A DNA stretch of 64,000 nucleotides from contig CM065300.1 in NCBI GenBank assembly GCA_032871835.1, positions 196,001 to 260,000 of the forward strand, in the 5' to 3' direction. This document shows, piece after piece, positions 47,553 to 57,703 of the stretch; within the stretch, counting starts at the first letter, position 1; the number at the start of each line of letters is the position of its first letter. The notes beneath the pieces are model-generated. The model saw nothing but the letters and a program-made list of their open reading frames with translations, ran no database searches and was not told where the DNA came from. This stretch comes from Dipteronia dyeriana. Lineage: Eukaryota; Streptophyta; Magnoliopsida; Sapindales; Sapindaceae. The translations under genes were made by a program, and so were the position numbers.

Positions 47553-48589
47553 ATCATCAGTGTAGCAATGAATAAGAATTACTATGTTGTAATAAACTTC
47601 TCAAAATGTATTTGGGATATATCATGTAATACTTATTTTTATTTTATATAATAATAATAATAATAATAATAATATGTCATAAAATAGTATATAATTATAT
47701 ATCATATATACTAATATACTAATATACTAATAGCTTTTTTCTCTACTTCTTATCCGGTTGCAACAGGAATCCTTCAACAAATATTATTATTATTTTGAAT
47801 ATATATAGTAATTGGTATGCATCTTGCATGGTAAAACATAGCGTAATCGTTATCGAATTTATATTTTAAAAAAATTTAATGTATATTTTTTCTATTTTTA
47901 CTTTCGTGTGTAATTTTACACTTAGAATTAACATATATTATAAAGAAAAAAAAACACTAAGAAATCTACCATATATAGATTTCTGCAATTACATTAGACA
48001 TATACAAAATAAAGCTTTCAACAATTTTTTGAAAATTTTAATTCAAATAATTTCAAACAATTGCTTTAAACTCTTTAAGTTGATGTTCTAATTCAATCAT
48101 CGGTCTCTGACGAAATAAAACTGTAAGTTTAATAAATCTATCACAACTTAAAATTAATAGCAATAATAATAATAATAAAGATTTGTATACATTAAAACCT
48201 ATCTTATTTGTATAAATACCTAAAAACAGTGGTAAATAGAGCACTGAACATGATCAAATCATTGGCAAGCGAGTGTAGAAGAATAAACATTAAAATTCAA
48301 GATTTAATTGTAAAATTATTTTGTAATAAACAGTTTATTATTATTACCTTTTTTTGTGCTATCACTTAAATTCACGAATTAATTTTAAAGATTAACCGAT
48401 CAATCACATGTCCATGTTTAATACCTACATCAACGCTACAGTTTTAACTAAAACCAAAAAATAATATTTAAATATAAATTAAACGAATACCATGGAGATT
48501 TTCCGATGAGCAATACCCGAAACCATTACTCTGGTTAATCTGAATATGAAGTCAAACGGATATGATTTAATACAAAACAAATATGAGAT
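47553..48589. other. AT-rich spacer after S1 gene 1
   Basis: Contains an AAT trinucleotide run at about 47648-47672. No gene recognised. Confidence 0.5.
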
Positions 48590-48591
48590 AG

Positions 48592-50308
48592 GGATTTTAG
48601 CAAAACTACCCTATTTGAAGGACTGAATAGCAAATCTGCTCTAAAACCTAAAAAAATTGCAAAAATGACCTAAAATTCCCTAAATACCCTCACTTATATC
48701 TTCACTCAATATATTACATAATTTATTATATTTACCTAACTTCAACTAACAATTTACCAACCATAAACTAAAAGTTACTAACAAACTCATAAAACAATAA
48801 CTGAACATCTAACAATTATTTTTTCTCTTAATTTTAATATTTTAGGTTTCAAAAACATTAGGGAATGTTATATAAGGTTATTTGAAAGGTAAGTACTACA
48901 TTGTTATTTATTTTTTCCAACCTTATAATCCTTAATTTGATAATGACATTGACATATCATTAGAGTTTTTTTTTTTTAATTCGAAATGGGTGAAACCAAT
49001 GAAAACTTTTGTCGGGTCACCATGACCCGACAATTTTTGTCATTGGTTTCCCCTTTTTGAAAAATGTCGGGTCATTGTAACTTGATGCCTTTTTTCCTCG
49101 GGTCGTGGTGACTCGATGTCGTGTCACCATGACCCGACATTTATAATCCTTCAATTTGATTTATACCGAAATCGATCGGGTAGGGGTGACCCGATGGAAA
49201 AATTGTCGGGTCATGATGACCCAACATTGGGTCACACTAACCCGACAATTTTTTTCCATCGGGTCAGGGTGACCCGATGTCGGGTCACCCTTACCTGATT
49301 GATTTCGACAGAAATCAATCAAAGGAAAATAATTGTCTGGTCATCGTGACCCGACATCGGGTCACCCTTATCCGACGAAAATTTTTATCTGGTCGTGGTG
49401 ACCCGGTATCGGGTCATCGTGACCCAACTCCTTTTTTCCTCGGGTTGTGATGAACCAATGTCGGGTCACCATGACCCAACATTTATTTTTGTCATCGGGT
49501 CACCCATACCCGATCGCTTTCGGTAGAAATCCAATTCACGGAAACTAAATGTCGGGTCATGGTGACCCGACATCGGGTCACCACGACCCGAGGAAAAAAG
49601 GCGTCGGGTCATTGCGATCCGGTATCGGGTCACCTCGACTCGATGACTTTTTCCATGGGTCCGAAATTATGTTTTGTTGTGGAATTTTTTTTCGAGTTAT
49701 GCTCTTTGAAATAATTATTATTTTATTGGTTTCAAATATTTGTTGTATTATTTTTCAGGATTGACAATGAAAAATGTGCATTTGGTTTTGAATTGGGGTG
49801 AAGAATGGAAAAATCATCACGGTAAGTATTGGTATGAAGGTCGAAAAGTGTAGGCGTTTAATTTTTCAAGGGATTCAAATTATGATCAATTGTTAGGTAA
49901 GGTATACAACGTCATAGGAATTGACAGAGATCATTATGGGGTTAGTATGACGAATCTTCCACAAACGTTTCGTCCTAGCATGCCAATTGAGATTGTAGAT
50001 GATAAGGACGTTGCATTGTTGCTTCGTCGAGAGAATGTTGACCCATTAGTTTGCATAAGTGTTAAGGAAATCGGCCATGAGACTTCAGAAATGAAACATA
50101 AACAACCAGAGTCCTCTCACAACTTACACCATGTAACTCCTCATCATGAACTTCATTATACACATAAAAGCAATATACAGGTCAGTACTATGGATGAGTT
50201 TGAAAGGTCGGATGTACCTAACATGGTTGCTCATTTGGATGACAGTGTTTGGAAAAATGTTTCCAAACACCATATGGAGCGTTTGGAAAAATATTTATAT
50301 AAAATTAC
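48592..50308 (+). mobile_element. Truncated MULE (Mutator-like element), left part
   Basis: GGGATTTTAGCAAAACTACCC at 48592 resembles MULE terminal repeats of the GGG-A-TTGCAAAAATACCC type. It is followed by a non-coding leader, a palindromic array (49010-49660) and the 5' part of a MuDR-like gene (49767-50315). No matching right terminal repeat was found; the frame runs into the fold-back repeat at about 50309. Immobile relic. Confidence 0.6.
49010..49660. repeat. Array of CGGGTCA-NNN-TGACCCG palindromes
   Basis: About two dozen GGGTCA/TGACCC hexamers lie in 650 bp, many paired as 17 bp palindromes. Examples are CGGGTCACCATGACCCG (49013), CGGGTCAGGGTGACCCG (49260), CGGGTCATGGTGACCCG (49552) and CGGGTCACCACGACCCG (49573). 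They are separated by variable spacers containing TTTTTTCC or ATTTATTTTTG and ATCGATCGGGT-type pieces. It has no ORF with recognisable motifs and lies between the MULE left end and its gene. Confidence 0.93.
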
Positions 50309-50315
50309 AACTTAA
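49767..50315 (+). pseudogene. MuDR-like transposase gene, N-terminal part only
   Basis: From the ATG at 49767 the frame reads MKNVHLVLNWGEEWKNHHGK, YWYEGRKV, then TAG (49849-49851), then AFNFSRDSNYDQLLGKVYNV, IGIDRDHYGVSMTNLPQTFR, PIEIVDDKDVALLLRRENVD and PLVCISVKEIG. This is the N-terminal PB1-like region that precedes the transposase core in many plant MULE proteins. The TAG sits where KVRAF-like sequence is usual. After about residue 120 the homology fades, and at 50315 the frame ends in the fold-back repeat. The MULE transposase core, zinc finger (SWIM) and catalytic DDE are all missing. The post-TAG frame alone starts at the ATG at 49890. Cannot encode a transposase. Confidence 0.75.
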
Positions 50316-51365
50316 AATGGTGAAATCATCCCATGTTAAAAGTTCTTTGTAATTTTAAAGGTTTTGACAGAGAAACAACTTTATGGAGGCTTGTAAGGGA
50401 AATTTGAGCAAAATTTCTGAGGCATTATTTCTTCACTAAAACCGACCTTTTGAAAATAAATTTCGTAAATATGAAAATTAAATACAGTATTCTACCTTTA
50501 TATAAAATTACAAGGAATTTAAAGACAGTCTAACCCTCCTAAAAGTGTTTAGAAAGTTTTTTCCAAACACTTTTACAGTGTTTAGATCGTTTCTTCTAAA
50601 CATTCCGTATATCATATGGAAAAAAATGTTTCCAAACAAACAGCATAGAGTTTGGAAGAAAGTAGTTTCTAAACACTTCTAATTGGGTTAGATTTTCTTA
50701 AAATTACCACAATTTTCACGTGTGTGTAGGATAAATTATTTTTTATTGTTCTACAAAAAAACATTATTAATAAAGCATATTCTATAACAAAATATGCAAC
50801 CCGTAAGCGTTTGTACATGGAAAATTTGACTGAAAAAATAAGTGGAGCATATTTCTTATTAAAATTTTTGTAAATTATGAATTTTTGTTGAGGTTAGTAA
50901 ATGAATTTTGACCGAAAAATTACGAGGAGCATATTTCTTACCATAACACTATTTTACAATTATTTTAGTCACTTAACAACTTAGAATGGTGAAATCATCC
51001 CATGTTAAAAGTTCTTTGTAATTTTAAAAGTTTTGACAGGGAAACAACTTTATGGAGGCTAGTAAGAGAAATTCGAACGAAATTTTAGAGGCGTTATTTC
51101 TTTACAAAAACCCACCTTTTGAACTTTAATTTGATAAAAACGAAAAATACATGCAGTATTCTACCTATATATAAAATTACAAGGAATTTCAAGACATTCT
51201 AACCTTCTAAAAAGTGTTTAGAAAGCTTTTTCCAAACACTCTTTACGGTGTTTAGATACTTTCTTCTAAACATTCTGTATAACGGTTGGAAAAAAATGTT
51301 TCCAAACATTCAGCACAGAGTTTGGAAGAAAGTAGTTTCTAAACACTTCTAATTGGGTTAGATTA
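50309..51365. repeat. Two further copies of the fold-back repeat unit
   Basis: 50309-50698 and 50699-51365 both carry the segment AATGGTGAAATCATCCCATG, AACAACTTTATGGAGGCT, ACAGTATTCTACC and AAAAGTGTTTAGAAAG. The second copy also has the arm start with ACATTATTAATAAAGCATAT, as at 43421. The first copy begins directly after, or inside, the truncated MULE frame. Confidence 0.85.
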
Positions 51366-52230
51366 TTTTAAATCATGTAAATCTAAAACAATTTAAATGA
51401 ATGAAATATAATTATACATAACTACAAAATCTTTTTATTAACAAATATATCAAGATTTACCTTTCAAAAAAACGAGTATTAAGAGTTAAAGTAAAAATCT
51501 TTTTATTAAAACCGTATACTGTAATTTCCAAAAATTGATCCAACATCTATAACTGGCTTGATTGAAAAAAATAAATATTATGGTTAATAAATATTTAAAT
51601 GCAAAAACTAGGAAGATTTTGCGGGACCAGTCGTTCTTGTATGTGTTGGAAATTTTTACGGGGATCTGGACCATATTTAGCATTGATAAAAAACATATTT
51701 GGAAATATTTTGAGATGACTCACATAATATTTTCTCTAGATTTTGTTTTCTAGAAGGGAAGAGATAATTTAAATTTTGAATTCAGAATAAACCTTGGTAC
51801 GAAAGATAATTTATAATGTCAATTGTAAAAATATATAAAAAAGAAGTGTTGAGATAAAATAGGGTTATCACCACCTAGATAATTGTCCACTATAATATCT
51901 TCTATATTATTATCTTCTTTTTTAATTGTTCAGACAATTCTCCTGTATTTATATATAGACTCATTGTATAAACATTCAATATACATAAATAAACTAATAC
52001 AATTAGTTTGCTCTTATTCTTTTTCGGTTAATATTACATATTCATGATACTAATTCTATTAATAGGTGTAGAAAATTACAAAAATGGAAATCTAAAATAA
52101 TATTGAAACAATTCAAATTTAAATTCAAGTTGAAATACAAAAGGTAACTATATAAAATATTTTATATTGATGGATAATAATTGGGAGTATCAATTATTAA
52201 CCATATAATGTGCACCTACCCTTGATGAAT
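51366..52230 (+). repeat. S1-gene upstream module, copy 3 (no coding region follows)
   Basis: Second-unit counterpart of 44038-44890. It is again cut at GATGAATTCTTA by the GAGCATCTC element. Confidence 0.85.
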
Positions 52231-52235
52231 TCTTA

Positions 52236-52874
52236 GAGCATCTAAAATGCAAGCGTGACTTGCGAAAAAAAGAGACGCCCCGTAGGATTAATAGACATTC
52301 TTTTAAAATATCTTTCTCCAATGCAACCGTACATATTCAATCTCAAGTTGACATGACAAAAAAAAATTAGACATTATCAACACGACCGTCTACTTTCAGA
52401 CGGCTTGTTGCACAAACCTTTTTTAGGCTGACTCAGCAAACATTTAAAATTGACATTAATTTTTCATCCATTTTTGGTAAGGAAATAAAATAAAAAAGAA
52501 AATAGAAAGACTGAGTCAACAAACATTTAAAATTGCACTAATTTTTCATCTATTTTTGGTATGGAAATAAAATAAAAAAGAAAGATATTTTCAACACGAC
52601 CGTCCATTTTCAGACGGCCTGTTGCACAACCCTTTTTAGGTTGACTCAACAAATATTTAAAATTGATATTAATTTTTCAGCTATTTTTTGTAAGGAAAAA
52701 AAAAGGAAATAAGAAATAAAATTGGACAGGTCATTAAAGCAAAATGTGTTTTAAACAGAAGTATTGGAGACCAAATTTTAAGTTGATCGTCTATCAAGTC
52801 CATATTTATACTACGTAGGAAGCAAGTCTCTTGACATTGTTCATACGTAAATCATTTTTGCATTGGAGATGCTC
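52236..52874. mobile_element. GAGCATCTC terminal-inverted-repeat element, copy 2
   Basis: 639 bp, GAGCATCTAAAATG...CATTGGAGATGCTC. It sits at the same place as copy 1, so it was inserted before the segmental duplication. Confidence 0.7.
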
Positions 52875-53534
52875 TAATATTAGAGAGCGGTAGAGAGTAG
52901 AGGAAGAGAGCCACCGTTAATTAAACAATATCAAAATTAATTATGAGATTTCTTTTAATGTATTAATTATGAGATTGATTCAGAGGATCTATTCATTGTC
53001 CTAAAAATCCACAAAAAAAAAAAGTGGGAGAGTCGGAGAGCCATCGTTAATAAAAGAATATCGGAATTAATTATGAGATTGATTCATCGGATTATGGTAA
53101 TATTTAATTTCTAAAAAATAAAATATTTATTAGTAACATTGAATAATGACAAATATGGTATATATATACATATAGATAAATTAATTACGTAATTTCAAAA
53201 AAGTAAATCTAATAAAATTATATGTATGAGAAATTGAAAATTTGAAAAAAAAACATATTATGATATATATATATGATTGATATTATATGTTATATTGTAG
53301 AATTTAGATATATTAGAATATGAAAAAAAAAAAATCATTTGATGAAGGCCACCTGTCGCAACCACACTAAAAGTAACTATTTAAATATATTAGATATATT
53401 AGAATATGAAAAAAAAATAAAAAAAATAATATCATCTAATGAAAAAAAAAATTAATGGATTGCATGGAATATATATAGAGTATTGTTACTTTCCACAAAT
53501 TTAGTGTCCAGATAATGAGACATCAATGTAATCC

Positions 53535-54469
53535 ATTCATTTAAATCACACAAATCTAAAACAATTTAAATGAATGAAATAGAATTATACATAACTCCAA
53601 AATATTTTTATTAACAAATATATTAAGATTTACCTTTTTAAAAAAACGAGTATTAAGAGTTAAAGAAAAAATCTTTTTATTAATTTCCAAAAATTTATCC
53701 AGCTTGATTGTAAAAAATATATATATTATGGTTAATAAATATTTAAATGCAAAAATTGGAAGGTTTTGCAGGACCAATCGTTCTTGCATGAGTTGGAAAT
53801 TTTTTACCGGGGATCTGAACCATATTTAGCATTGATAAAAAAAAAAATTTGAAATATTTTGAGACGACTCACATAATATTTTCTCTACATTTTGTTTTTT
53901 AGAAGGGAAGAGATAATTTAAAATTTGAATTAATAACACCAATGGTACCAAAGATAATTTATAATGTCAACTGTAAAAATATATAAAAAAGAAGTGTTGA
54001 GATAAAATAGAGTTATCACCATCTAGATAATTGTCCGTTATAATATCTTCTATATTATTATCTTCTTTTTTTAATTGTTGAGATAATTCTTCTACGTGAC
54101 TCATTGTATAAACATTCAATATACATAAATAAATTAATAGATTTAGTTTGCTCTCATTCTTTTTCGGTTAGTATTACATTATATGTTTTAAGAATAATTT
54201 TATTATTCGTGATACTAATTTTATTAATAGGCATAGAAAATTATAAAAAATGGAAATCTAAAATAATATTGAAACAATTCAAATTCAAATTCAAATTCAA
54301 ATATAAAAGGTAACTATATAAAATATTTTATATTGATGGATAATAATTGGAAGAATCAATTATTAACCATATATATGTGCACCTACCCTTGATGAATTCT
54401 TATATATGTGTACAACTTACATACCAAACGAGACCAGAGGTACTTGTAAGTTGTAACATTTTCACCAGC
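53535..54469 (+). promoter_or_regulatory. Upstream region of S1-family gene 2
   Basis: Module copy 4. A TATA-like ACTATATAAAATATTTTAT lies at about 54313-54331, in the same place as in gene 1. Confidence 0.4.
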
Positions 54470-54844
54470 ATGATGAATCCTTATAAACTTCTTGTGTTGA
54501 TTTCGTTTCTTCAGCTTCAAGCAATATGTGAATCAGGTATTCTCCGTGTAAAACGTACTATCAATATCACAAATTCTATTTACAAAGATGATTTGGAAAT
54601 AGATCTTACCGTTCATTGTAAATCAGGTGACGATGATCTTGGTGAACACATACTACCCTTTAAAGGTTGGTACTCATTTAGATTTCGACCTTGGAGAAAT
54701 ACATTATTCTACTGTAGTTTTGCGTGGCAAAATCAGTTCAAAAGGTTTGATATTTATGTAGTTAATAGGGATCGTAATTTATGTTGTTATTGTGAGTGGT
54801 TCATAATGGAAGATGGTCCGTGTTTTAGGGCCTTTAGAGATTGA
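54470..54844 (+). CDS. S1/SPH-family secreted protein, C-terminally truncated (124 aa)
   Basis: Duplicate of the gene at 47148. It has the same signal peptide (MMNPYKLLVLISFLQLQA) and mature motifs (INITNSIY, HCKSGDDDLGEH, GWYSFRFRPW, LFYCSFAW, LCCYCEWFIMEDGPCF). It is two residues shorter in the leader and ends at RAFRD. The stop TGA at 54842-54844 corresponds to the CGA (Arg) codon of copy 1, so a C-to-T change removes the last nine residues, including the terminal cysteine and the tryptophan near the C terminus. Eight bases later the Sirevirus begins, so the original 3' end and polyadenylation signal are gone. Whether it still makes a stable protein is unknown; it may be a recent pseudogene. 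Confidence 0.75.
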   Translation: MMNPYKLLVLISFLQLQAICESGILRVKRTINITNSIYKDDLEIDLTVHCKSGDDDLGEHILPFKGWYSFRFRPWRNTLFYCSFAWQNQFKRFDIYVVNRDRNLCCYCEWFIMEDGPCFRAFRD

Positions 54845-54852
54845 TATGTAAC

Positions 54853-56416
54853 TTAAGCAAATATTATGGTGTGTAATATTAATCGGGGGGTGAATAGATT
54901 TTAATTAAATTTTACCCAATTTTCGTTAAAGGTCAAGTTGACGAAAATGTCCCTATCTAGTTACAAAAATACCATAATTGTAATAAATGCGGAAATATTA
55001 AAGACACTTGAGATATACGTGGAAACCCTCCAAGTGGAAAAAATCACGGGTTGATGAGTGTGCCACACTAGAACCTCGAATCCACTAACGGCAAAGGAAT
55101 TACAACCTAATCCCGGTTTAATCCACCACCACTACCTAATCCCGGTATAAGTGAACCTAGTTCATCTTGCTTGCGATTTAAGCTTCCTACTCCCGGAAGC
55201 AACACAAGTCTTACTTCTTAATGAAGAGATAAAGTGTCCTAAGTGAATATATGAAAATATTCAAAGAACAAACAAGGCTAGGAAACCCTATATGCTTATC
55301 TAGGATGATGAGATAACAATTAATGCAATCCTAGATATCAAAAGCTAAATGTCATGTTCAAGAAGCTTAGCTAAACATAGATCAAGCAATCCTATGAAGC
55401 TATCACAATACAACACTCAATCATGTCATCATAACTATCTCTAATTTGTATCAAGAAAATGTTCTAAGAGCATACAAATAATTAAAGAGATGGTTTTGCA
55501 AGCAAAACACTTAACTTGTAAGAAGATAGTGAAAAACTTACCAAACAAGATGTGATAAACCAAAACTATCCATGGATGCACTCTAGATGAACTTAGATGA
55601 TGCAATATGAAGTTTTCATGCATATGGAAATGCTTTGAGTGATTAAAAATGAGTTCTTGGAAGTGTTTTTCCCTTGAAATGTGTTCTAAGAAAAATATGT
55701 GATATTCTGAACTCTTACACGACCTTAATGCAAAGAGTTATATATATATGAGGTTCAAACAAAGTGAAGTTGTTTTGGAAAAAAACGTTCCAGCTTCCTC
55801 AATGTGCGCTGGTGACATGCGATGGTCGAGTAGCGCACATCCTAATTTTACAATAGGTGTTGGTCGACTGGTGCAGCTCAGTGGAGCAACACATGCGACG
55901 ACCCACTGTGATGTTGCGCTGGTGAGGCTGCGCTAGTCGAGTAGCGCACCACTAGCGCACTGCCAATTTTTGCATATTTGCGCTGGTGCAGCAGCGCAAC
56001 TCAGTGGCGCAACACATGCGACAAACCACTGGAATGTTGAGCTGGTGAGGTGCGCTGGTCGAGGAGCGCACCACCAGCACAATGCCTGTTTTCAACACTC
56101 CAATACATAAAATCAACAAGCTCAAGAGTGATGAAAATGCATCCTATACTAATGTCTAACATGACATACAACTTTAATAACAAGATGCAATTATCAACAA
56201 AAGTCATTTAAACCAAAATACACATAAGTATAAGCACTCAACATATGAATAAGAGTTATGCATGAAATTGTGAGTGTGTGCATTAAGTAAGCACAAGATT
56301 TTTACATTTGATGCTTCTCCTCTTGAGGTCTTGAGAGCCTAAGCTACCCTTACATAAATACCCCAAAAACGTGATTTGTTCACGAAATAAGCCAATCAAC
56401 AATTGAGGACTTTACA
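54853..56416 (-). repeat. 3' LTR of the Sirevirus (complete, ~1564 bp)
   Basis: On the minus strand it starts TGTAAAGTCCTCAATTG right after the purine tract GGGGGAGAT. It ends near GCTTAA, where the other LTR has TTTCA. It matches the other LTR over its left 670 bp. It contains GC-richer tandem units at 55805-56090 that are absent from the truncated LTR. Confidence 0.88.
55805..56090. repeat. GCGCTGGTGA tandem units in the LTR, 111-123 bp
   Basis: About 2.5 units, starting at 55805, 55916 and 56039. Each has GCGCTGGTGA, GGTCGAG-AGCGCA, TCAGTGG-GCAACACATGCGAC and CCACTG-RATGTT. Much richer in G and C than the surroundings. By position it is in the U3 part of the LTR, so it could be an enhancer-like repeat (inference). 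Confidence 0.85.
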
Positions 56417-56880
56417 ATCTCCCCCTTTGGCTATTTCGTGACAAAACCACCACTTACATTGATCCTCACAAAACAAAACAAAACACCGGAAAGATATTCT
56501 ATATTACAAAGAGATAAACATAAAAAAAAAAATCAAACTTCAATCTTTTGTAGAACTATCAACCCTACACACAAAGCAAGCACAAATACACTTTCCATAC
56601 CAAGTGCATGTGAGATGACCAAGTGAATATAAACAAGAGCATTTGCATTTAAGAATATGATTATGACATCATGTAATGTATGTGAATGCAATGTTGAATG
56701 CAATGTTGAATGCAATGCTGAATGCAATGCTGAATGCAATGCTCCCCCTCAAGAGGTTACTCCCCCTACATGTAATCTCCCCAACAAGAAGTACTACTTC
56801 CCTTCAAACCAACACATGCTACTACCACATGCTACTCCCCTAGCATCACAAAGCTAGGTCAATACTACTCCCCCTTTTTG
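56417..56880 (-). other. Multiple polypurine motifs ahead of the 3' LTR
   Basis: On the plus strand CTCCCC motifs occur at 56419-56424 (the tract next to the LTR), 56742-56748, 56760-56766, 56777-56781, 56835-56840 and 56868-56875. On the coding strand these read GGGGGAG or GGGGAG. Reiterated polypurine motifs ahead of the 3' LTR are a known feature of Sireviruses. A five-copy 12 bp repeat (TGAATGCAATGY) at 56681-56741 lies among them. Confidence 0.8.
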
Positions 56881-57703
56881 TCATGATATAGGCAAAGGAG
56901 AAGTCCCCAACCGGGTCACTCAAGGCAAGGAAAGAAATGAGCATACAAGATTGTTGCATAATTATATAAGCCACATTTATGCAACTCAATTGATAGGAGA
57001 GACACAAAGAGATTTATTTGAAGAAAATGTGTGAATCAAAAATGCTTTGCATATAAGACATGTTGCATTCAAGTTCAAAAACAATGGTATTTGGTAAAAC
57101 AAATTACAAAGGTTTCCAATATAATTCAAACCAATTTCACCATTTGTCATAAGAGAAGCAAGGATATAGATTTTTCATAGATATCAAGGTTTAATAGCAC
57201 TATATCCAACTTTATAAGTGAAACATGACATGAGTAACTTTGCACCCTATTTGATTTTTTCGGGTAGAATACTCGTATGATAGTAGCCATGTTCAACTAA
57301 TAAAGAAAGAGAGACATTGATTAAGCATTTTAGTCTCACTAGCATTTTCACACAATGTGTTGCATTTAACAATTGCAATCATCAATTCATGCTTTAACAT
57401 TTTTCATTAGCATGTCATTTAAGAATCATCATGTCATGGAGATAATTATAGGTCATTGAATATGTACTTCCTATGTATATCTCCTAGTCCAAAAATGCAT
57501 GTTTGAACATAAATATGACATGGATTGTAATCAAAGTACAGTTCACACTTATTGAAGAAAATACAATATAATATAAGTGCAACCAAGATACTCAAGCAAT
57601 CAATAAAGGAGCATAAATATATTTTTAAAAAAATTGCATGCAACAAGTATACAATAGCTCTCTTTGCTTGAGTTCCCCATATGGGGTCAAAGACCAAAAA
57701 TCA
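56881..57703 (-). other. Non-coding 3' region of the Sirevirus
   Basis: Between the RT/RNase H stop and the polypurine motifs. No additional (envelope-like) open frame is seen. Confidence 0.6.

Larger units (their letters stand above)
43381..54852. repeat. Tandem segmental duplication, ~7.32 kb offset
   Basis: 43381 to about 47560 is repeated at about 50705-54852 in the same orientation. Anchors: GTTCTACAAAAAAACATTAT at 43421/50748 (offset 7327), the GAGCATCTC element at 44897/52236, and the S1-family ATG at 47148/54470 (offset 7322). About 3.1 kb (47560-50700) lies between. The second copy is cut at 54852 by the Sirevirus. Confidence 0.93.

Noticed and set aside
56533..56857. Open frames with HSALHSTLHS or CNVECNAECN repeats
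   Set aside because: Products of a 12 bp tandem repeat in the Sirevirus non-coding region.
56881..57703. Envelope-like third gene in the Sirevirus
   Set aside because: Some Sireviruses have one, but this interval has no open frame with membrane or other domain features.
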